From: Neocallimastix lanati (nom. inval.)
Taxonomy: Eukaryota; Neocallimastigomycota; Neocallimastigomycetes; Neocallimastigales; Neocallimastigaceae
NCBI GenBank assembly: GCA_016946835.1
Contig: JACVTC010000735.1
Span: 1 to 10,620, forward strand
DNA: 10,620 bases
Reading direction: 5' to 3'
Shown: positions 9,069-10,620 of the stretch, one piece after another
How the letters are laid out: each line of letters starts with the position of its first letter
How positions within the stretch are numbered: position 1 is the stretch's first letter
Position numbers and translations under genes: made by a program
Notes under the pieces: model-generated
What the model saw: the letters and a program-made list of their open reading frames with translations, nothing else
What the model was told of the DNA's origin: nothing
Database searches by the model: none

Positions 9069-9298
9069 AAGAAAAATTAATTAATGCTCCTATTTTAAAA
9101 TATCCTGATTTTTCCAAAGAATTCATTATTCGAACAGATGCATCATATGAAGGTATTGGTGGAGTTTTATTGCAGAAAGACGAATCGGAAATAGAACACC
9201 CGATTCATTTCATTAGCCGTAGCTTAACCAAAGCAGAAAAGAATTATGGAATAACCGATTTGGAAGGAACGGTTTATATTATTGTATTACTAAATTAA
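9062..9298 (+). CDS. RNase H N-terminal part of element 2
   Basis: A frame-2 segment without a useful start codon that joins the RT and integrase segments. It degrades the RNA strand of RNA-DNA hybrids during reverse transcription. Catalytic Asp 9137-9139 (IIRTDASYEGIGGVLLQ) and Glu 9263-9265 (YGITDLEGT) are visible, with HPIHFISRSLTKAEKNY between them, as in the Ty3/gypsy RNase H family. Sense moves to frame 1 near 9272-9275; the final few codons to the stop at 9296-9298 are out of frame. Confidence 0.85.
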   Translation, partial: KLKEKLINAPILKYPDFSKEFIIRTDASYEGIGGVLLQKDESEIEHPIHFISRSLTKAEKNYGITDLEGTVYIIVLLN

Positions 9299-10617
9299 AA
9301 CCTTATATTATGGGAAGCCCCTTTAGAACCATAGTTTTTACTGATCACAAACCTCTACTAAGTTTATTTAATAATAAGGAACCGAATAATGCACGACAAA
9401 CAAGATGGTGTTTGACTGCAAGTATGCTAAAAGTGGATATTCGCTATGAGCAAGGTAAAAAGAATGTAGTAGCCGACGCTTTATCTAGAATGAAGAACGA
9501 TAAAGAACAAAAGGTATTAGCTATAAAAACGAATAAAGATGATGAAAATGATTCACTTTCTAAAGTAATTAAAGAATTTATTGAAGAAAAATTTACAAAG
9601 ATTGATGGTATAGATTATTTTATAGATGGAAATAATTATAGAAAACTTGTTACTGAAACAAATGAAAAACTAAAATTAATTCTCGAAGCACATCATGTTG
9701 GCCATGAAGGTTATTATAAAACATATCAAAGACTTAGAAAAAGTTACTACTGGAATGATATGGTCAACGATATAAAACGGATAATTTCAAAATGCGAAAA
9801 ATGTCAGTTAAATCGCCCTCAGCCATATCCAGAACCAACCGAAAACATTCCAACAGAAGTTGAAGGCCCTTTTACTCATCTTGGACTTGATATTATTGGT
9901 CCCTTAATAAAGACTGGTAATAAAAACCAATATATCATTGTTGCGGTGGATTATTTCACAAAGTGGGTGGAGGCTGAACCTACTGAAAATATTACATCTA
10001 AGGACATCATTAAGTTTTTAATAAATGTTTTCGCTAGACATGGAGTTCCTCAAGTCATTACAACGGATAATGGCGTTCAATTCACATCGGATATGACTAA
10101 AATATTCCTGGACTTATATGATGTTTACGTAAAATTTACCACTACCTATCACCCAGAAAGTAATGGATTGGTTGAAAATAGGAATAAAGAAATTGATAAA
10201 TTATTGAGATTACTTGGTGAAGAAAATAAAGACTGGGATGAGGTATTACCTTCAGCCTTGTGGGCCCTTAGAACTACAAAGAATTCTGTAACCAAACATT
10301 CTAGTTTCGAATTAGTTTATGGTCGTGAGGATCAACAGCCTTTCGACATTGCTGCTAGACCTACACAAGGAGTGAATAAATCTTCAGATGAAATTCTTTT
10401 AGAAAAATTTATCTCACATTATAGGTGGACCATGGAAGCAGCTGAAAATGTAAAGAACGCAAGTAAATATTGGGCCAATCGAAGGGAAGAAAAAAATAGC
10501 ATGAAAAATTCCAAAAACATAAGAATCGGTGATTTAGTTCTTGTTCGAAATTTTAGTCGTTCTAAATTAGAACCTTATTTTGTCGGTCCTTTAAAAGTAA
10601 TAAAAAAAACAATTTAA
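9274..10617 (+). CDS. RNase H C-terminal part and integrase of element 2
   Basis: Frame 1 is open from about 9274 (first ATG 9310). It starts with the end of RNase H: TDHKPLLSLF (Asp 9343-9345) and VVADALSRM. Integrase follows, with HHCC finger AHHVGHEG (His 9691-9705) and CEKC (9793-9804), and core residues Asp 9889-9891 (GLDIIGPL), Asp 10066-10068 (TTDNGVQF) and Glu 10174-10176 (GLVENRNK), a D,D35E arrangement. The GPY/F-like region FVGPLKVIKK begins the C-terminal domain. The stop at 10615-10617 cuts this domain short just after an A8 run (10602-10609), so it may be another single-base shift rather than the real end. Whether a chromodomain follows cannot be seen. Confidence 0.9.
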   Translation, partial: LYYCITKLKPYIMGSPFRTIVFTDHKPLLSLFNNKEPNNARQTRWCLTASMLKVDIRYEQGKKNVVADALSRMKNDKEQKVLAIKTNKDDENDSLSKVIKEFIEEKFTKIDGIDYFIDGNNYRKLVTETNEKLKLILEAHHVGHEGYYKTYQRLRKSYYWNDMVNDIKRIISKCEKCQLNRPQPYPEPTENIPTEVEGPFTHLGLDIIGPLIKTGNKNQYIIVAVDYFTKWVEAEPTENITSKDIIKFLINVFARHGVPQVITTDNGVQFTSDMTKIFLDLYDVYVKFTTTYHPESNGLVENRNKEIDKLLRLLGEENKDWDEVLPSALWALRTTKNSVTKHSSFELVYGREDQQPFDIAARPTQGVNKSSDEILLEKFISHYRWTMEAAENVKNASKYWANRREEKNSMKNSKNIRIGDLVLVRNFSRSKLEPYFVGPLKVIKKTI

Positions 10618-10620
10618 TAC

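Larger units (their letters stand above)
5463..10620 (+). mobile_element. Element 2: Ty3/gypsy LTR retrotransposon, right end outside window
   Basis: Gag with CCHC knuckle, protease, RT, RNase H and integrase follow in Ty3/gypsy order. The left limit is uncertain: I start it at the hairpin repeats, but the 5' LTR may begin earlier and no primer-binding site could be fixed. RT and integrase sequences differ widely from element 1, so this is a different family rather than a duplicate. The coding region has one layout that looks programmed (gag to the -1 frame at 6638-6671) and about six single-base frame changes in pol (6901-6958, 7387-7395, 7481-7484, 7983-7988, 9061-9064, 9272-9275), perhaps a seventh in the A8 run 10602-10609. 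No nonsense codon was seen within the correctly framed segments. Confidence 0.88.

Overview
The window is AT-rich eukaryotic DNA filled almost entirely by two Ty3/gypsy (Metaviridae) LTR retrotransposons lying head to tail on the + strand. No host gene, rRNA or functional tRNA was found. Long A/T homopolymers, AT-only spacers and the style of the elements (one carries a C-terminal chromodomain) suggest an AT-rich fungus, possibly an arbuscular mycorrhizal (Glomeromycotina) species. That assignment is inference only.

Layout. 1-600 is low-complexity AT DNA. Element 1 (about 655-4973) is a chromovirus missing its 5' LTR and gag. It keeps protease, reverse transcriptase, RNase H, integrase and chromodomain (601-4074), split over three reading frames by three single-base shifts. 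These are followed by a 3' untranslated stretch, a polypurine tract (4375-4383) and a 587-bp 3' LTR (4387-4973) bounded by a perfect 10-bp inverted repeat. The LTR holds a TATA box and, near its left end, a tRNA-like pair of Pol III A and B boxes. 4974-5462 is AT-rich spacer. Element 2 occupies about 5463 to the right edge: a leader with four hairpin repeats (5463-5639), gag (5757-6650), a gag-pol junction, a long charged linker, protease, RT, RNase H and integrase. The window ends in the integrase C-terminus, so the 3' LTR lies outside.

Two observations stand out. First, the gag stop of element 2 is preceded by an in-frame T TTA AAC heptamer, then a 7-nt spacer and a 6-bp GC-rich hairpin, and the -1 frame is open beyond it. 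This is a textbook layout for programmed -1 ribosomal frameshifting. Second, the element 2 leader carries four copies of a 32-33-nt two-stem hairpin whose stems vary by compensatory and G.T-intermediate changes, as expected of a structure kept by selection.

Apart from that junction, both pol regions are interrupted only by single-nucleotide frame changes, most in or beside short A or T runs. I found no nonsense codon within any correctly framed segment. The elements are therefore either very young or affected by homopolymer sequence errors. Gag would form the particle, protease would mature it, RT/RNase H would copy the RNA, and integrase would insert the copy; in element 1 the chromodomain may steer integration to marked chromatin.
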